A DNA stretch of 64,000 nucleotides from Bacteroidaceae bacterium. GTDB taxonomy: Bacteria; Bacteroidota; Bacteroidia; Bacteroidales; Bacteroidaceae. The translations under genes and the position numbers were made by a program. Shown here piece by piece: positions 33,825 to 43,278 of the stretch (the stretch's first letter is position 1; each line of letters begins with the position of its first letter). Under the pieces are notes generated by a model, which made no database searches, had not been told where the DNA came from, and saw nothing but the letters and a program-made list of their open reading frames with translations. Where the stretch lies: contig JAILRU010000075.1 of assembly GCA_024697945.1 (NCBI GenBank), positions 1-64,000 of the forward strand, in the 5' to 3' direction.

Positions 33825-36800
33825 TTTCTTGCCATTGACGATATAGATTCCCTTTGCGGTGTTCTGTACGCGGCGGCCCTGCAGGTCATAAACAACAGCT
33901 CCCTTCAGGTCATCGAACTTGACAGAACCGATGTTGGTGTCTGTATCGACGGCCATCACAGCTTCGTAGAGAGGAGTTTCGTAGAACTTCGTGATGTCAG
34001 TCTCGCTCAGCTTGATGTCCTTCATGGCGATGGTGTATTCACCGTCGGCCATACCGGATACCTTAACCTTCAGTGTGAACAGTACACCGTCCTCGCCTTC
34101 GAAGGTCTCGTCGTAGAGTGAGCCGCAGAGTACGCGGATTGCACCATCGGCTTGCTGTGCCAGACTCAGAGTGTGATCGTCGTCTGCAGGCAGACGGTCA
34201 ACGTTCCAAGTAGTTGTGAACTTACCCTTGCTTGTCTTCACGGCTTCCATGCCTTCGGGCAAGTAGAGGTCGAACTGGAACGAGCGGATGGGAGCTTCGC
34301 ACTTCATGCTGATGGGCAGTTCCATTTCACCGGTGTTGCCATCATTCAGTGAGAAGTCCTTCACGTAGATTACATTCTCAACATCGCTCAGGTCGGAGGC
34401 CTGAATCTTTCTAACTGCACGACGGGCGCTCTTGGCACCATTTACTCCACCGAACAGGATGATGTTGGCCACGCCTGTGTAGTCGCTTACGTCAACCTGG
34501 CTGTCCTGGTTGATGTCGGCAGCTTCGGCATTGAAGCCTTCAATTGCTCCAGCACGCAAACGTGCCGATGAAGGCTGATCCTCAGATGAGTTCAGAATCT
34601 GGTTAGCCACAATTGTGTAGTCACTTACGTCAACCACACCGTCGCCTGTAGCATCGCCGAGCACGTAATGGATCTCGCCGCCTTCACCTACTGTCATAGT
34701 CGATTTCACAGAAGAGGTCTCATAGAAGTTCGAAACGTTGGATTCGGTCAGCTTGATTTGCTGGAGCACGATGGGATATTCGCCGTCCTCCATTCCTTCG
34801 GATACGTTGAGAGGCATGTTGATGATTTCGCCATCGCCTGATGCATAGTTACCTTCAGAGAGTATGCTGCCCAGGAACATGATGGTGCCGTCGGACTGCT
34901 TAGCGAAGGTGAGCATGTACTCAGCGTCTTCTGGCATACGTTCCTCGTTCATCGTTGCCATGTACTTGTTCTTACCCATCTTCATGAGTTCTGTACCTTC
35001 GGGCAGAGTGAGACGGAACTGGAAGGTACGGATGGGAGCCGCGTTCTTCATGCGGATAGACAGCATAGCGGTCTCGCCGGCATTTGCCTTCACTCTGGCA
35101 GCGTAGATGACGTTGGCAATCTTGCTGATGTCGGTATCGGGCAGATAGTCAGGACTTGGCATCTCCTCGATGGTGCCGAACCATGTGTTCCAGGGATTTA
35201 CGTCGTAGGCTTCCTTGCAGCCGAAGGGTACATACAGCGTGCGCTGCTGTGCTGCCATCGGGTCAAGTACGTTGAAAGCACTGGTTACTTCTGGAGCTGT
35301 TTCACGATAGATGGTGACCTCCTTCAGATCTACGCAAGCCTCGAAGGCACTACCGTCAATCTTCTCGACGGTCTCAGGAATGAATACCTGCTCCATCTTG
35401 GAGCGCATCTCGTTGTTACCATGATTGACAAACGCATATTCGCTGATGCTGGTCACTTTGTAACCTTCTACCATCGACGGGATGGTCACCACAGTAGCAT
35501 TGGCTTCGACTGCCAATTCATTTTCCATATCATTGATAGGCTTGCCCTTCACTTCTGCGGTCAGTTCAGCCATGCTGCTGATGTGGAAGCTCATAGCCAC
35601 ATCTTCCGTCGTATTCTGAGTCAAGTACGAGCCGTCCTCGATATTGGCAAACCACTGGTGCCAGGTCATGTCGCTGTAGAGATCAATGCATCCGTAAGGC
35701 ACGTAGAGCGCAGCGTCGCCAGCGATGCCGTTGAAACAGTCGCTCAGCATGCCGCCCGTGTTGCCACTTTCATCGATGGCTTCAGGAACTTCCTTGCTGT
35801 TGATGGTAACATTCTTCAGGTTCCACTGTCCGGTGAAGGCGCCATTGCCCAGATACTTCAGTGTAGAGGGCAGTGTCACAGTCTGCAGCTTCTCGAAGCC
35901 GACGTTGGGTGCAAAGGCACCGGCAGTTACAGTGGTAAGACCCTCGGGCAGCACAACTTCTTCAATCTTGCTGCGGCTGAAGGCATTCTTACCTACAGTA
36001 GTTACCCAGTAGCCGTTAGCTGTAGAAGGCACAATCAGCTTGCCGGTCAGCTCGCCGTCGATAGCGGGCTCAGTGCTCTCATAGTAACCATATTCGTCAT
36101 GCTTCATCACCCTCTTGGCATAGACCTCACACTGCGGGTATTCCGGGTCGCCGCTGATGACGTGGTACTTGATTTCGATACCCTCGGCATTGGCTTCGGT
36201 GAAGTAAATGTCGTCCATAATGGTTACGAAGCAGGTGTCGGTAGGCTGTACCTCGCCCTCATAGTCGCGAACCTTAACGACAATCTTAGCCACGATGGGG
36301 AATACTGCCTCGTCCTTGACAGGTACGTAGGCCTGAATCTCAGCCCAGCGGCTCTCAGCAGGTGCAGCGTTATAGCCGTCGCTCCAGTTGCCGGGGATTA
36401 CCTCCACGCGGCCACCTTCGCCACTGACTTCCACAACTTCCCAATCCACATAGGTATTGGCAAACTGCGGAGCCAGTTCGGCGGTCATCTCGAAGCGCTG
36501 GTCGGGGAACAGAATCATCTCTTTGCGGCTCAACATTACACCGTTGGCGGGAACGATAGCCCAGTCGGCGGGGTTGAGCACCTCGACTCTGAGTTGTGCC
36601 GACAGGTTGGTGCCGTCGGTGGTCTCAACCTTAATGTTGGTAGTGCCCACGCCCTTCGAGGTCACATAGCCGTCCTGATCGACAGTGGCCACGTTGGGAT
36701 CGCTGCTGGACCATTTCAGCTCGCTGTTGTCAACATCGTACGGAGTGACTCCTGCTATCAGCTGCATCTGCTCGTCGAAAGCATAGAACTTGGCTTCTGA

Positions 36801-39800
36801 CATTCCGACAGGAGGCGTCAGCGTCACACCCGTTGCAAGCACGGTGGGCTTCACGGTGATGCTCAGGTAGTCGTAGGTCACAGGTGCTTCGTCGCAGGTT
36901 GCCCAGACGGCAATGCCTAAAGTGCCTTCCTTCTTGGAAGTGATGACCAAGGTGCCGTTGCTGCGTGTCTCTACGTCGGCCACTTCCGGATCTCCGCCTC
37001 TGACATCAATCAGGTAGCCCAAATCCTCAGCATCAGATGGAGCCCATTCCATAACTACCACCTGCTCTCGTCCTATCTCGGTAAAGCGGACTTCGTTCTC
37101 GCTCAGCTTGATGCTCTCTACCATTTTAGGATAATGTATGCGAACTTTGCACGTTGCTTCCATACCATTGACGGTCTTAGCTCTCACGACGGTTTCACCC
37201 TCGTCGGCTACGCGCTCCACGCGGCACGTCTTGCCGTAAGGCGTTACGGTTACCACGCTCTTTTCGTCGGAGCTCCATTCGATGGTCTGGTCGGCATCCT
37301 CGTTTTCGATGGTTGCCTCAAGGAAGAAGTTGTCGTAGCTCGCGTCCTTAAACCAGTGCTCGGTCTCGCTGAGTGTGATGCTGACGGGGTCTGGGATAGC
37401 CACTGTCACCGTTGCCGTTGCCTTCTTACCGTTGATGGTGGTGGCGGTAATGGTAGCGGTACCATTGGCCACAGCCTTCACGATACCCTTAGTGCCAACT
37501 TGAACCACATTGTAGTCGCTGCTCTGCCATGTGAGTGTGGGGTCGGTAGCATCCTCTGGATATACCTTGAATTCTATAGGAGCGGTGTCACCAATCTTTT
37601 TCAGCGTTATGTTCGGGGTGGTGATTTCTACACTTGTGGGATAGATGGGCGATGTGCCCTTAGGAACAAACTCAACGGTGCCTGTGGTAGGCTTGTTGTT
37701 GCTATTGAGGACGGTGCCTTCGCCCATCTTCTGCGGACGGTCGAGTGTGTTCAGCAGCTCAACATCCTCGTCCAGCTCAATCTTCTTCACGTTGATGGTG
37801 GGTTCATAACCATTGCCATTGACGGTCATGGGGCAGCCGACCTCCACTGTGCATGTGCCGTCGTCAGCGATGCGCTGGAAGACGAAGCTGGGATCCGAAG
37901 CATAGACGCTCATGGCAGCTTCGTTGGCCAGCTGCACGCTGGCAGCCTTGGAGGTGCTGGTGGCAGGCTTCAGGGTGAGGCCGCACTTGTTGCCCAGGAT
38001 GCTCAGGTGTTCACCGTCGGCCACGATGGCCTCGGCAGAGCAGTTGACAGCGTTGTTGCCATAGAGCATCAGGGTCAGGGGACGGTCCTTGGTTTTGATG
38101 AAGGGCTCGCTGCCCTCGCTGTAGTCCACCTGGGCATCGCGCATCTCGAATATGTTGGTCGAGGGGTTGTACTTGAGGGAGCCGCTCTTCAGATAGCTGC
38201 CGCTCACGTAGCCGCAGTTCGTCGAGGTAACCTGCCTGCCAAATACCCAGTAAGGATATGTCGTAGCCTTGCTGTTGGGAACAATGCTGACAGGGCCTGT
38301 GGCATAGATGAATTGGTTGTCCGGTTCGTAGTATGCCTGATCCGAAGCCACCACGTCGCAGTTCTTCAGCGTTGCCTTGTAGGTGTTTTCTCCGAAGGAC
38401 GTATTGCTGCCGGCCAGGCACTTGGTGATATTCACAACAGCCCCAATGGAGGCTTTAAGCTCCTTGGCGCTAACTATAGGCACAGTGACATTTGTCTCAC
38501 AAGTGAAAGACATGTAGCCAGCAATGTTGAACGCACCGCACTTCTTGCTTGCGCTGTTCTGCGAATTGACGGTCATTTGGCCCCATCTGATAGAAGTGTT
38601 GGCGCTGCTCTCCAAAGCTGGTGCCCAGCCATCACAGTTGATGGTCGAAGTCAGCTTTCTGCTGCCAACTTTATTCGCGGAACCCGGAACCAGATTCTGA
38701 CTCTTCAAGAAATCGTTCCTTCCTATTTCGATTTTGAGGACGTCGTTGCCTGTGTACTCAATGGCGGGCATAGTTCCCCCAACATTGATATTTGCGCCAT
38801 CCATATATAGCGTGTTAGTCGATGGGTCATAGCTCATTGTAGCAAAGAAATCTCCGTCGGGCGCATACTGGATGTTTTTACCTTCGATGAAATACTGGTT
38901 AGCCGACGTGACCTGAACACCGCCAACCTTGAGCGGAAAGACTGTCTGGTAGCCATCTAAATATAATTGAGATACATATTCCGGTTTATAGAAGTTGTTA
39001 TCGTCACTCTTATCAAAGATGCCATATCTACCATGATTTTCGCCATAGTAAATATTCCTACTGAAAAAATCGTAACCTCCATCCATTTTTATCATTGAAT
39101 TGAGGGCTAAATTGCTTGGCATATCGACGAGATTTACTAATTTGACAAGCCACATCACAATATTTTTTCCGCAGTGTCCATCAAAGAATACTTTGCCATA
39201 TAGTTTGGAGGCATCGTTTTCAAGACAGAGCTTTGCCGACTTTCCATCTATTTCAGAGCCATTGATATAGGGTGTATAAAGCTCAGTGTAATTATAAAGC
39301 GTCGAACATTCCCAAATGTGAACGCCATCGACTTTCAGACTGTTTCCGTTGCTCTTCCCATAGTTCAGCAGCTTGGTGTTGCAGAACATTAACAGACCAC
39401 TGGCACGACATTCACCACGTACTATGATGCGCAGGCCGGGGTTCTCCCTATTGAGGATTTCACCATCAATCTCGAAATCCTTCATGGTGAGCGTTTTCTC
39501 ATCCGGATTATAATTTAACTCACCTCTAGAGACACCGGAGAGGTATCTCGTCGGCTTGTCGAGCAGGTCGTAGTTGGCTTCGGTTATCTCCGTATCGCCA
39601 AGTAAGAAACCGTAGCTCTTGACAGGACCGATTTTCACAGTGCCCGTATAGGGCTTACCGGAAATATCCTTGATGATACCACCTTCTACGAAAACTCCGT
39701 GGGGACTTGTAATGCCCACTCCCTCACCGCATTTAATTGAGCGAAGACCTGTTACATAGTTGTTACTGTTTTGATTTATTGACAGGGTACTACCAGCCTC

Positions 39801-40280
39801 TACCTTTATCTCGCTGGATTTGTCAGGGGCACCTTTGATGTTATCAATATTTACATTCCATCCTTCAGGGATTCTGAAAGTTTTATTGGAGCCTAAGAAC
39901 TCGACTGTACCAATGCGAAGTTTATAAGTTTTGTTATTTTTATAAGTAAGATCAATGGGAGGCTCTGTTTTAAGAGTTCCAATCATCACATTGGGTAGGT
40001 CTAGAGTTAAAGCATTTACTAAATCAGCACTGATTGTAAGACTCATAATCTTTGCACCTTCACTGAATTCCAGACAATAGGATTGAGGTTTCCACTTAAT
40101 TTTCCCCTCACTTCCTAAATCGATTGATTTTTCGTTACCAGAGTAAAAATCAGCAGAGGTCTCGCCGTAGGCGTTCTTTCCAGAGTCAAACCATCTGACA
40201 CTTACACTACAGTAAGGAGCTGCTGTTGCCCCCAATGTGGTGAGCAGAAACAGCACAAGAGATAAAATTCTTGTTTTCAT
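33810..40280 (-). CDS. 2156-residue secreted surface protein: beta repeats, Ig-like, BspA LRR, cohesin-like and dockerin-like modules, C-terminal sorting tail
   Basis: Signal peptide (1-20) ends 'LLTTLGATAA'. Approximate order: 220-870, three repeats about 228 residues apart, each with 'V-T-x-x-N' then 'SGxLxYxPxTxxxxMxDAxV' (e.g. 'SLKYNPSTNIFEMRDAQV'); 880-1235, four bacterial Ig-like (BIG2) domains ('TLTWQSSDYNVVQVGTKGIV'); 1430-1700, BspA-type leucine-rich repeats ('SKIEEVVLPEGLTTVTAGAF'); 1720-1865, cohesin-like domain ('RMKNAAPIRTFQFRLTLPEG'); 1870-1945, a pair of dockerin-like Ca loops ('GDATGDGVVDVSDYTIVAN', 'ADINQDSQVDVSDYTGVAN'); 1968-2115, second cohesin-like domain; then the tail 'VYDLQGRRVQNTAKG' plus 'IYIVNGKKVVIK'. 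That tail resembles T9SS-type tags and implies export to the surface. An AraC/TPR regulator gene lies 89 bp upstream on the same strand. Confidence 0.9.
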   Translation of the reverse strand: MKTRILSLVLFLLTTLGATAAPYCSVSVRWFDSGKNAYGETSADFYSGNEKSIDLGSEGKIKWKPQSYCLEFSEGAKIMSLTISADLVNALTLDLPNVMIGTLKTEPPIDLTYKNNKTYKLRIGTVEFLGSNKTFRIPEGWNVNIDNIKGAPDKSSEIKVEAGSTLSINQNSNNYVTGLRSIKCGEGVGITSPHGVFVEGGIIKDISGKPYTGTVKIGPVKSYGFLLGDTEITEANYDLLDKPTRYLSGVSRGELNYNPDEKTLTMKDFEIDGEILNRENPGLRIIVRGECRASGLLMFCNTKLLNYGKSNGNSLKVDGVHIWECSTLYNYTELYTPYINGSEIDGKSAKLCLENDASKLYGKVFFDGHCGKNIVMWLVKLVNLVDMPSNLALNSMIKMDGGYDFFSRNIYYGENHGRYGIFDKSDDNNFYKPEYVSQLYLDGYQTVFPLKVGGVQVTSANQYFIEGKNIQYAPDGDFFATMSYDPSTNTLYMDGANINVGGTMPAIEYTGNDVLKIEIGRNDFLKSQNLVPGSANKVGSRKLTSTINCDGWAPALESSANTSIRWGQMTVNSQNSASKKCGAFNIAGYMSFTCETNVTVPIVSAKELKASIGAVVNITKCLAGSNTSFGENTYKATLKNCDVVASDQAYYEPDNQFIYATGPVSIVPNSKATTYPYWVFGRQVTSTNCGYVSGSYLKSGSLKYNPSTNIFEMRDAQVDYSEGSEPFIKTKDRPLTLMLYGNNAVNCSAEAIVADGEHLSILGNKCGLTLKPATSTSKAASVQLANEAAMSVYASDPSFVFQRIADDGTCTVEVGCPMTVNGNGYEPTINVKKIELDEDVELLNTLDRPQKMGEGTVLNSNNKPTTGTVEFVPKGTSPIYPTSVEITTPNITLKKIGDTAPIEFKVYPEDATDPTLTWQSSDYNVVQVGTKGIVKAVANGTATITATTINGKKATATVTVAIPDPVSITLSETEHWFKDASYDNFFLEATIENEDADQTIEWSSDEKSVVTVTPYGKTCRVERVADEGETVVRAKTVNGMEATCKVRIHYPKMVESIKLSENEVRFTEIGREQVVVMEWAPSDAEDLGYLIDVRGGDPEVADVETRSNGTLVITSKKEGTLGIAVWATCDEAPVTYDYLSITVKPTVLATGVTLTPPVGMSEAKFYAFDEQMQLIAGVTPYDVDNSELKWSSSDPNVATVDQDGYVTSKGVGTTNIKVETTDGTNLSAQLRVEVLNPADWAIVPANGVMLSRKEMILFPDQRFEMTAELAPQFANTYVDWEVVEVSGEGGRVEVIPGNWSDGYNAAPAESRWAEIQAYVPVKDEAVFPIVAKIVVKVRDYEGEVQPTDTCFVTIMDDIYFTEANAEGIEIKYHVISGDPEYPQCEVYAKRVMKHDEYGYYESTEPAIDGELTGKLIVPSTANGYWVTTVGKNAFSRSKIEEVVLPEGLTTVTAGAFAPNVGFEKLQTVTLPSTLKYLGNGAFTGQWNLKNVTINSKEVPEAIDESGNTGGMLSDCFNGIAGDAALYVPYGCIDLYSDMTWHQWFANIEDGSYLTQNTTEDVAMSFHISSMAELTAEVKGKPINDMENELAVEANATVVTIPSMVEGYKVTSISEYAFVNHGNNEMRSKMEQVFIPETVEKIDGSAFEACVDLKEVTIYRETAPEVTSAFNVLDPMAAQQRTLYVPFGCKEAYDVNPWNTWFGTIEEMPSPDYLPDTDISKIANVIYAARVKANAGETAMLSIRMKNAAPIRTFQFRLTLPEGTELMKMGKNKYMATMNEERMPEDAEYMLTFAKQSDGTIMFLGSILSEGNYASGDGEIINMPLNVSEGMEDGEYPIVLQQIKLTESNVSNFYETSSVKSTMTVGEGGEIHYVLGDATGDGVVDVSDYTIVANQILNSSEDQPSSARLRAGAIEGFNAEAADINQDSQVDVSDYTGVANIILFGGVNGAKSARRAVRKIQASDLSDVENVIYVKDFSLNDGNTGEMELPISMKCEAPIRSFQFDLYLPEGMEAVKTSKGKFTTTWNVDRLPADDDHTLSLAQQADGAIRVLCGSLYDETFEGEDGVLFTLKVKVSGMADGEYTIAMKDIKLSETDITKFYETPLYEAVMAVDTDTNIGSVKFDDLKGAVVYDLQGRRVQNTAKGIYIVNGKKVVIK

Positions 40281-40308
40281 ACGCTTTGTTTTTAAATGAT
40301 TAATAAAT

Positions 40309-40369
40309 AAGGTTTTTTGTTTTTAAGTTTGTGAGTTAATAAGGTTTTTTGATTTTTAAGTTTAGGGTT
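40309..40369 (-). repeat. 32-bp direct repeat between regulator and giant gene
   Basis: AATAAGGTTTTTTG followed by TTTTTAAGTTT occurs twice with a 32-bp period in the 89-bp gap between the regulator stop and the start of the giant surface-protein gene. It is a candidate binding site or leader repeat. Confidence 0.55.
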
Positions 40370-42043
40370 TTATGTTGTTTGTGATCTGGCATCGGTCGGC
40401 ATGATGCCGTAGAAGTTCGTAAAGGCCCTCGTGAAATTGGACATTTGCGAATAGCCGCACTTCTCCGCCACGTCGGCAATGGTGAGGTCGCGGTAGTTCT
40501 GCAACAGGTGCTTGGCCTTTTTCATGCGCACTTGATGGATGAAGGCCTTCGGAGTGACAGCCATGGTCTGGTAAAGGCGGCGGCGCAGGGTGACGCCGTT
40601 GATGTGCATCTGCTCGGCTAACGCCTCTATGTCTGGGTTGCCTTTTCCGATTGCGGCACTGACAATGCTCGTCAGCTGCGACAGGAACTGCCTGTCGTCC
40701 TCGGTCAGATTGTCGGCATCGGGTATGGTGTCTGCAAGCATGTTCTGAAATTGCTTGTTGATGAGTTCGTTCTGGTCCTGCATGGTGCTCAGGTGCTGCT
40801 CATAGTGTCTCTGCTTCCGCTTTTGGTGGCAGTATGTGAGAACTATTCCCAGAACGATAATGACAAGCAGGATGATTGTCGATATCAGGAGGATGTGCAC
40901 CCGTCGCTCCGTGCGTTCTTTCTCCTTCTGTAGGATGTCGTTGAAATAGATAGCGTTGTACTTTCCCAATGCCTCGCCAGTATCATGCTTGTAGATGGAG
41001 TCCTGCAACAGCTTTGCCCGTTCTATGTGCATCATAGCATCGCTTGGGGAGGAGGATTTCATCACATTGTACAGTCCCTCGCGCGCGTGTAATTCATTAT
41101 ATTTATCACCCTGTCCCAGGAATAGCATGGCTGCCTCGAGGTAGCAGGCAGCGGCTTCCTCGTTCTTCTCCTCGCTGGCAAGGATGTCGCCCATCTGGTT
41201 TTGGCATATTCCCCATGAATGCAGGTTGCCGCTGCTATGCAGCAGGGGGATGGCCTCTTCGAGCGAACGGCGGGCATCGTCTATCTTCGAGAGTCCTAGC
41301 TGCGCATTCGCCAACTGCGACAGGCGCACGCCTATCTTGGCGCTATCGCCAATCTGACGCTCCGTGTCGAGGGCTTTGCGTGCATAATTCAACGATTGTT
41401 CCAGATCGTTCATCGAACGGTATATCTCGGACGTCGTGCCATAGAGGACTGCCCTGCGGTTCAGGTTCTCCGTGAGGCTGTTGGCAGCTATCGCCTTTTG
41501 AATGTACTTCTCAGCCTCCTCAGGCTTACCTGCGGCAACGAATACACTGGCGATGCCGTTCAGGGTGGAGCTCATGCGGTCGAAGTCGCCTGTCTTCTTG
41601 TCGAGCTCGTAGCACTTGTTCAGCGCATCCGCAGCCTTGTCGAAGGCACTCATGCGGAAATAGGCGGCTCCCAGCAGACCATAGACATCGCTCTTCGAGG
41701 CGTCGTCCACCACACCCATGCACTGCGTCGCACGCATACAGTAGTTTATAGTTGTCTGGTATTCGCCTTCGCCGTAATACCACTCGGCCACGTAGTAATA
41801 GACATTGACATCCACCGAGTCGATATGGGAGCCGTCAGGAAACGCAATGGGCTCGTCGATGTAGTCTATCTCGTGCAGGTAGGTAAAGAATTTGTTGGCA
41901 AGCCGCAAACGCGTATTTGCATTCTCGCACGTGACATATTCCTCAGCGTAGCGTTTTATCATTTCGCCCCCGTCCGACTGCGCACGCATCGGCAGGGCAA
42001 ATAAGCAAATCAGAATTTTGATGATATATCGTGTCAATTTCAT
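40370..42043 (-). CDS. TPR-containing membrane regulator with AraC-type DNA-binding domain
   Basis: The ATG at 42043 is preferred (MKLTRYIIKILICLFALPMRAQ, a signal/anchor); a TTG five codons upstream is the alternative. A tetratricopeptide array (about residues 40-370: 'YGLLGAAYFRMSAFDKAADA', 'YGTTSEIYRSMNDLEQSLNY') is followed by a transmembrane helix ('ILLISTIILLVIIVLGIVLT') and a cytoplasmic AraC/HTH_18 domain ('YRDLTIADVAEKCGYSQMSN' 'FTRAFTNFYG'). Such one-protein sensors in Bacteroidales read a periplasmic cue through the TPR part and activate nearby surface-protein or polysaccharide genes. The giant gene 89 bp downstream is the obvious target; this is inferred from position. Length is normal. 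Confidence 0.9.
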   Translation of the reverse strand: MKLTRYIIKILICLFALPMRAQSDGGEMIKRYAEEYVTCENANTRLRLANKFFTYLHEIDYIDEPIAFPDGSHIDSVDVNVYYYVAEWYYGEGEYQTTINYCMRATQCMGVVDDASKSDVYGLLGAAYFRMSAFDKAADALNKCYELDKKTGDFDRMSSTLNGIASVFVAAGKPEEAEKYIQKAIAANSLTENLNRRAVLYGTTSEIYRSMNDLEQSLNYARKALDTERQIGDSAKIGVRLSQLANAQLGLSKIDDARRSLEEAIPLLHSSGNLHSWGICQNQMGDILASEEKNEEAAACYLEAAMLFLGQGDKYNELHAREGLYNVMKSSSPSDAMMHIERAKLLQDSIYKHDTGEALGKYNAIYFNDILQKEKERTERRVHILLISTIILLVIIVLGIVLTYCHQKRKQRHYEQHLSTMQDQNELINKQFQNMLADTIPDADNLTEDDRQFLSQLTSIVSAAIGKGNPDIEALAEQMHINGVTLRRRLYQTMAVTPKAFIHQVRMKKAKHLLQNYRDLTIADVAEKCGYSQMSNFTRAFTNFYGIMPTDARSQTT

Positions 42044-42069
42044 ACTATTAGTTTTCAAAAATCTCTATG

Positions 42070-42077
42070 CAAATTTA
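42070..42077 (-). promoter_or_regulatory. -7-like box for the TPR/AraC regulator
   Basis: The minus strand reads TAAATTTG, matching TAnnTTTG, 27 bp before the ATG at 42043. No -33 TTTG at proper spacing. Confidence 0.4.
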
Positions 42078-42905
42078 CAATCTTTTTCTCAAAAACCATT
42101 TATCATTAAATGGGAAAGATTTATCATTAAATACATTTCCGATGATTTATACCGTAATTTATCATTAAAATACCGAAATTTATCATTAAATGGAGTCGGA
42201 TTTTGCTGAAAAAACAAGCAAAAACCCTCAAAAAGCACAAAAAAGTCACAAAAGTCGCACAAAAGGGATAACGAAGAAACATCAAAAAAGCACCCCAAAA
42301 CACAAAAAAAGTTTTACAATGCACCCGCAAACCCCTGTGTTTAGATTTAAACAAAATCCATAAAAACTCTCACGTCAGTATATGTCGGACTTACAGTCCT
42401 TATAAGATTCAAGGTAACTATTTTTCCTTGTGAGCAAGCTCGCAGATAAAAATATCCACCTCGAATCTTTGTCTCTTACAGATCCATCACATACTTTGTG
42501 AGCAAAAACACCGGTTCTTCGAACCTAAACAATTCTTGAACTCTGAAAACTGTTATGGGTTTCATTTTGGTTTTCGTTTTCGTTATGGTTGAACAATGTT
42601 TTTTAGACTTGAGAAGTCGGTGTTTTTGCTTTGGGATGTATGTAATAACGGAGTTATGTGATAAGAGCTATGGCTTGGACGTAAGAGCTCGCTCTTAAAG
42701 GCAAGGCATAGTACTTAGCACAAAAAGCTCTGAAAGAGCTGCAAACATCAAAAGAGTTTTTCCTGTTATTTTCTTTATTACAATCTTTTTCTCAAAATCT
42801 TCATAGGGAAGCAGTATTTTTTACTGTGCGTAGGAAAACTTTTTCCTCCGAAGAGGAAAAATATTTTCTGTGCGGAGCAGAAAAAGTTGCACTATTAATG
42901 CATGA

Positions 42906-42980
42906 TGCAAAGATAGTCTTTGCAAGTTGCAAGAATAGTCTTTGCAAGCTGCAAGAATAGTCTTTGCAAGCTGCAAAAGC
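42906..42980. repeat. Tandem array, 22-bp units with internal dyad
   Basis: Three full units begin at 42906, 42928 and 42950, with a partial fourth at 42972. Core: TGCAAGAATAGTCTTTGCAAG. The first unit is a perfect hairpin, TGCAAAGA-TAG-TCTTTGCA. Confidence 0.85.
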
Positions 42981-43028
42981 CGTTTTGAATGCTGTATGGA
43001 TTAATTGAGTCTTTTGACTTATTTTGAA

Positions 43029-43100
43029 TTACGTAGCTTCTATCTCTTCGACAGAAAGGTTGGTATATTTAGCAATCTGCTCATTTGGCATTCCAAACAG
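43029..43100 (-). pseudogene. Possible C-terminal remnant of an Rpn/PD-(D/E)XK transposase-family gene
   Basis: A 23-codon stretch on the minus strand reads 'FGMPNEQIAKYTNLSVEEIE' followed by two codons and a stop. This resembles the C-terminal helical tail ('x-x-E-x-I-A-x-x-T-x-L-S-x-E-E-I') of the recombination-promoting nuclease (Rpn) family that is common in Prevotella. Upstream in its reading direction the frame runs into the 22-bp tandem array at 43098, so the rest is gone. The match is short and the call is tentative. Confidence 0.4.
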
Positions 43101-43185
43101 TTAAGTGTTTCGAAAGAAACAGTTAAATGTTACTATAGCAACACTTAAGTGTTTTGAGAGAAATAGTTAAGTGTTTCGAAAATGG
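43098..43185. repeat. Tandem array, four 22-bp units
   Basis: Units begin at 43098, 43120, 43142 and 43164 (core CAGTTAAGTGTTTCGAAAGAAA). Dyads: GTTTC-GAAA-GAAAC in unit 1 and the palindrome CACTTAAGTG in unit 3. It joins directly to the gene remnant at 43029-43100. Confidence 0.85.
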
Positions 43186-43278
43186 CATTTTGGGGTCCCC
43201 AAAGCTTTAGATGATGTCGTCACGAAAACAGCATACCGTCCCTCCCCTGCCAGCGAGCCTTCCCTATAAACGGAGCGA

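Noticed and set aside
35421..38810. Long plus-strand frames opposite the 2156-residue surface protein
   Set aside because: Shadows of the coding strand; no start signals and no family features.
42555..42695. 46-codon frame starting MGFILVFVFVM in the gene-free region
   Set aside because: Hydrophobic start arises from a GTTTTCGTTTTCGTT word; the rest has no protein-like pattern and runs through a hairpin.
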